A stretch of DNA of 44,207 bases from Curvibacter gracilis ATCC BAA-807 (GTDB taxonomy: Bacteria; Pseudomonadota; Gammaproteobacteria; Burkholderiales; Burkholderiaceae_C): NCBI RefSeq assembly GCF_000518645.1, contig NZ_JADZ01000041.1, positions 1 through 44,207 on the forward strand, given 5' to 3'. The notes under the pieces are model-generated. The model was not told the DNA's origin. It did no database searches and saw nothing but the letters and a program-made list of their open reading frames with translations. Shown here one piece after another: positions 41,805-44,207 of the stretch. The position numbers and the translations under genes are program-made. Every line of letters begins with the position of its first letter. Positions within the stretch are counted from its first letter, which is position 1.

Positions 41805-42575
41805 ATGAACCACCCCATGCTGCCCCTCAACCATCAAATCGCCCTGGTGATGGGCGCCGCCACCGGCATCGGCGCCGCCGTGGCCCGCCGCCTGGCCCGC
41901 GAGGGCGCCACCGTGCTGCCCTGCGGCTGGCCCCAGCCCGAAGGCCCGCACAGCCTGGCCTGCGACGTGACCCGCGACGAACAGGTGCAGGCCACCGTGG
42001 CCGAGGTGCTGCGCCGCCATGGCCGCATCGACATCCTGGTCAACGCCGCCGGCGTGATCGCCAAAGACAGCGCCGCCACCATCGTCGACGCCGTGTGGGA
42101 CCGCCAGCACGACATCAACCTCAAGGGCACCCTGCGCGTGATGCGCGCCGTGCTGCCCGCCATGCAGGCGCAAGGCGCAGGCAGCATCGTCAACATCGCC
42201 TCGGTGGCCGCCTTCAACGCCGGGGCCGACTCGGCCAGCTACGCCGCCAGCAAGGCCGCCGTGGTGGCCCTCACCCGCTCGGCCGCCCAAAGCTACGCCC
42301 CCCAGGGCATCCGCGTGAACGCCCTGTGCCCCGGCTGGGTAGACACCCCCATGGCCGCCGCCGAAATGGCCGAGATGGCCGCAGAACTCGGCATCACCGA
42401 AGCCGAAGCCCGCGAGCGCACCGTGGCCCGCATCGGCCTGGGCCGCATGGCCAGTGCGGATGAGATGGCAGGGGCCTGCCTGTTTTTGTGCGGGCCGGAT
42501 GCCTCGTTTGTGACGGGGATTGCGCTGGTGGTGGATGGGGGGAGTCGGGTGGCGGCTGGGGTTAGGGCGGTTTGA
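41805..42575 (+). CDS. short-chain dehydrogenase/reductase
   Basis: A 256-residue SDR. The cofactor loop is GAATGIG (about 17-23), then NAAG, a catalytic Ser in NIASVAA and Tyr/Lys in SYAASKAA; VTGIALVVDGGSRVA ends the fold. The region after the second beta strand is short (LPCGWPQPEG), so the usual acidic or basic residue that selects NAD or NADP is not obvious. It follows the permease by four bases and is the last gene of the cluster. The GC-rich composition ends abruptly shortly after its stop. Confidence 0.92.
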   Translation: MNHPMLPLNHQIALVMGAATGIGAAVARRLAREGATVLPCGWPQPEGPHSLACDVTRDEQVQATVAEVLRRHGRIDILVNAAGVIAKDSAATIVDAVWDRQHDINLKGTLRVMRAVLPAMQAQGAGSIVNIASVAAFNAGADSASYAASKAAVVALTRSAAQSYAPQGIRVNALCPGWVDTPMAAAEMAEMAAELGITEAEARERTVARIGLGRMASADEMAGACLFLCGPDASFVTGIALVVDGGSRVAAGVRAV

Positions 42576-42909
42576 GGGATAAGGCTTCGGGCCCTTTGGG
42601 CATATGAAAATTGGATTTGGGGTATCAGGTATCACCCAGTAGTTGAGGCCGATTGAGAAATCGATGGCGCAAGTAGATTCTGTAAATCGTGAAAACTATG
42701 CCTCCACTTGGAGTGGTAACAGGCAGCAGGCAGCCTTCATGTTGGTGTCCGCAGTTCACGTCTATGAGACCCGATTGTTACCGGGTGTCACATATGACTC
42801 GAGCGGTGATTTTGGGACCTGGATTTTATTGATTCATGCAAGGTTAAGCCGATAAAAATTCTTGGTCGGTTCAACGCGTCGCACAATATGGGCGACAAGG
42901 AGAACGTGC
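42576..42909. other. lower-GC intergenic stretch at the edge of an accessory region
   Basis: This 334-bp gap is visibly lower in GC (roughly half) than the cluster to its left. It has no reading frame I would call a gene; the longest (42643-42855, 70 codons) lacks a ribosome site and any recognisable motif. It probably holds the promoter for the gene at 42910 and marks the boundary of acquired DNA. Confidence 0.5.
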
Positions 42910-43941
42910 ATGACAAGGGAGTCAGGTCAGTCTGTAGAAGTTGAATCACCACAAACTTCACTCATCTCAGGGGTGCTTTCACCAACCCTGCATTTACAGG
43001 TCAGTGCGGCAAGGAAGCTGAACCTTGCGGCCTTCCAGAACGCCGTACCTGCTTTGACTGAGTTGGCTGTCGTCAACGATACGGCATCGCCGGTTTTCGA
43101 TTTATCGGTTCAGCTGGTTTCTGATCCGCCGTTCGTGAAATCGCGGGTCTGGCATCTGGAGTCCGTGGGGGCCGGTGAGACCTACCATCTGCGTGATCTT
43201 GATGTTCAACTTGATGGGGCGCTGCTTTCGCGCTTGACCGAGGCCGAGACGGCTTCCTTGAAGTTTGAGTTGCGTAGCGAGACAACACCGGATGCCCCCC
43301 TTGCAACCCATGAATCCTCAGTGGAACTCTTGGCTCGCAATCAGTGGGGAGGTATTGGACACCTGCCCGAAATGGTGGCGGCGTTTGTCCAGCCAAATGA
43401 TCAGTCTGTAGACAGATTGCTCAAAGGGGCTGCACAGGCACTTCAGTCCAGTGGGAAGTCCGGTTCGATCGATGGATACACGCACGGTGCAAAACGAGCT
43501 TGGGAACTGGCCTCAGGCATCTGGACTTCGGTGTTGCAACGAAAGCTCAACTATGCGTTGCCCCCTGCCAGCTTTGAACATACCGGGCAAAAGGTTCGCA
43601 GTCCATCTCAGGTGCTGGACAGTGGGCTGGCCACTTGCTTGGACCTCGCACTGATGTTTGCGGCATGCCTGGAACAGGCTCATCTGAACCCCCTGTTGGT
43701 TTTCACGCGAGGACACGCGTTTGTTGGCGTGTGGCTGCGGAATGAGGAGTTCTCTACGGCCGTGGTGGATGACATCACCGCGGTTAGGAAGCGACTGAAG
43801 CTGCAAGAAATGATCGTCTTTGAGACCACCCTTGCCGCGCATGGTCAAGCCGTGGGGTTCAGCCAGGCCATCGCCAATGAATCGCCCCGGTTTTCAAGGA
43901 GGCTGTTTGGTTTAAGTCAGACCGCCACCGCGGTGGACTGA
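42910..43941 (+). pseudogene. DUF4011-like large-protein gene truncated by an IS element
   Basis: An open frame of 343 codons, with the ATG at 42910 after a good ribosome site (AAGGAG, 8 bases upstream). The protein resembles the N-terminal part of the very large DUF4011/helicase/DUF3320 proteins: a beta-rich start, then VRSPSQVLDSGLATCLDLAL and LNPLLVFTRGHAFVGVWLRN, a transglutaminase-like Cys/His block. Full-length relatives are over 1,000 residues and, as I recall, some belong to a reported phage-defence system. Native sequence probably stops near 43877; the last ~21 codons (ESPRFSRRLFGL onward) are read from the IS end. GC is lower than the left flank. Identity is from memory. Confidence 0.6.
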
Positions 43942-44207
43942 CTGGCGAGTTGCCGATAGTAGTTTGCCTCGGCTTCTGCGGGCGGGATGTACCCGATGGG
44001 TTCGAGCAGGCGATGGTGGTTGAACCAGGACACCCATTCGAGCGTCGCGAACTCCACAGCCTCCTTCGTCTTCCAAGGCGCTCGGCGATGGATGAGCTCG
44101 GCCTTGTAGAGACCGTTGATGGTCTCGGCCAGGGCGTTGTCATAGCTGTCGCCCTTGCTGCCCACCGACGGCTCGATGCCCGCTTCGCCCAGCCGCTCGG
44201 TGTAGCG
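43878..44207 (-). mobile_element. IS3-family insertion sequence, right-hand part outside the window
   Basis: From about 43878 the sequence reads as an IS3-family end. It begins TGAATCGCCCCGGTTTTC, with the TGA typical of such ends, followed by GGAGGCTGTTTGG, a stretch often seen in these inverted repeats, and then the 3' end of a leftward transposase gene. The other end, and hence the target duplication, lies beyond 44207. The terminus was placed by eye and may be off by a few bases. Confidence 0.7.
43917..44207 (-). CDS. IS3-family transposase OrfB, C-terminal part
   Basis: The last 96 codons of a DDE transposase (integrase core), running leftward from beyond the right edge to a stop at 43917. 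The sequence GSKGDSYDNALAETINGLYK contains the third catalytic acidic residue (E of AETIN) of the IS3 OrfB DDE triad; WVSWFNHHRLLEPIGYIPPA is also typical. The gene ends about 40 bp from the IS end and overlaps, on the opposite strand, the artificial tail of the interrupted DUF4011-like frame. Confidence 0.9.
   Translation of the reverse strand, partial: RYTERLGEAGIEPSVGSKGDSYDNALAETINGLYKAELIHRRAPWKTKEAVEFATLEWVSWFNHHRLLEPIGYIPPAEAEANYYRQLASQSTAVAV

Noticed and set aside
42643-42855. A 70-codon plus-strand frame in the lower-GC gap
   Set aside because: It has no ribosome site, no recognisable motif and a sequence unlike a folded protein.

Overview
The window is a GC-rich bacterial chromosome segment (most genes close to 70% GC by eye) that looks like a Burkholderiales betaproteobacterium, probably Comamonadaceae. 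Supporting signs are two Bug/TctC-type periplasmic solute receptors, a split hpaG1/hpaG2 pair with hpaR, many LysR-regulated CoA-linked catabolic operons, and a GC-rich hairpin repeat of a kind I associate with that family. No rRNA, tRNA or CRISPR array was seen.

Layout. 1-2537: end of a homoprotocatechuate (4-hydroxyphenylacetate) meta-cleavage operon (hpaE fragment, hpaG2, hpaG1, leftward) facing its MarR-type regulator hpaR. 2630-4397: a GNAT acetyltransferase and an exported MetX-like alpha/beta hydrolase. 4501-6196: a HipA kinase toxin followed by its HTH partner (reverse of the usual order), then a decayed acetyltransferase remnant. 6559-9568: a LysR regulator facing a class III CoA-transferase, and a TetR regulator. 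9685-14751: Bug receptor, Zn alcohol dehydrogenase, alkylsulfatase-type metallohydrolase and diheme cytochrome c. 14765-23998: a leftward operon of enoyl-CoA hydratase, NDP-forming acyl-CoA synthetase, two acyl-CoA dehydrogenases, two SDRs (one carrying a second, degenerate SDR half), a carboxymuconolactone decarboxylase-like protein and a Bug receptor. 24294-28155: SMP-30-type lactonase, LysR regulator, luciferase-like flavin monooxygenase and flavin reductase. 28170-30672: exported M20 carboxypeptidase and a lipoprotein B3-type metallo-beta-lactamase-fold enzyme. 30931-32817: a second, canonical hipBA module. 33161-42575: a rightward eight-gene cluster (aldehyde dehydrogenase, two class III aminotransferases, Tm-1-like protein, HAD hydrolase, two SDRs, APC permease), probably for an unidentified amine or amino acid. 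42910-44207: lower-GC DNA with a DUF4011-like gene cut by an IS3-family element that runs off the right end.

How the genes work together (inference). The 14.7-28.2 kb genes fit a route in which a two-component flavin monooxygenase oxidises a ketone to a lactone or ester, the SMP-30 enzyme opens it, the acyl-CoA synthetase activates the acid, and the dehydrogenases, hydratase and SDRs carry out beta-oxidation-like steps, with Bug receptors catching substrate. The 9.7-14.8 kb genes fit use of a sulfate ester: sulfatase, then alcohol dehydrogenase. The 33-42.6 kb genes fit uptake, transamination and oxidation of an amine.

The most unusual points are the two hip modules, each with an inverted repeat lying over the first gene's start codon; the SDR with a degenerate second half; two sets of short tandem repeats in front of the amine cluster; and the interrupted DUF4011-like gene.
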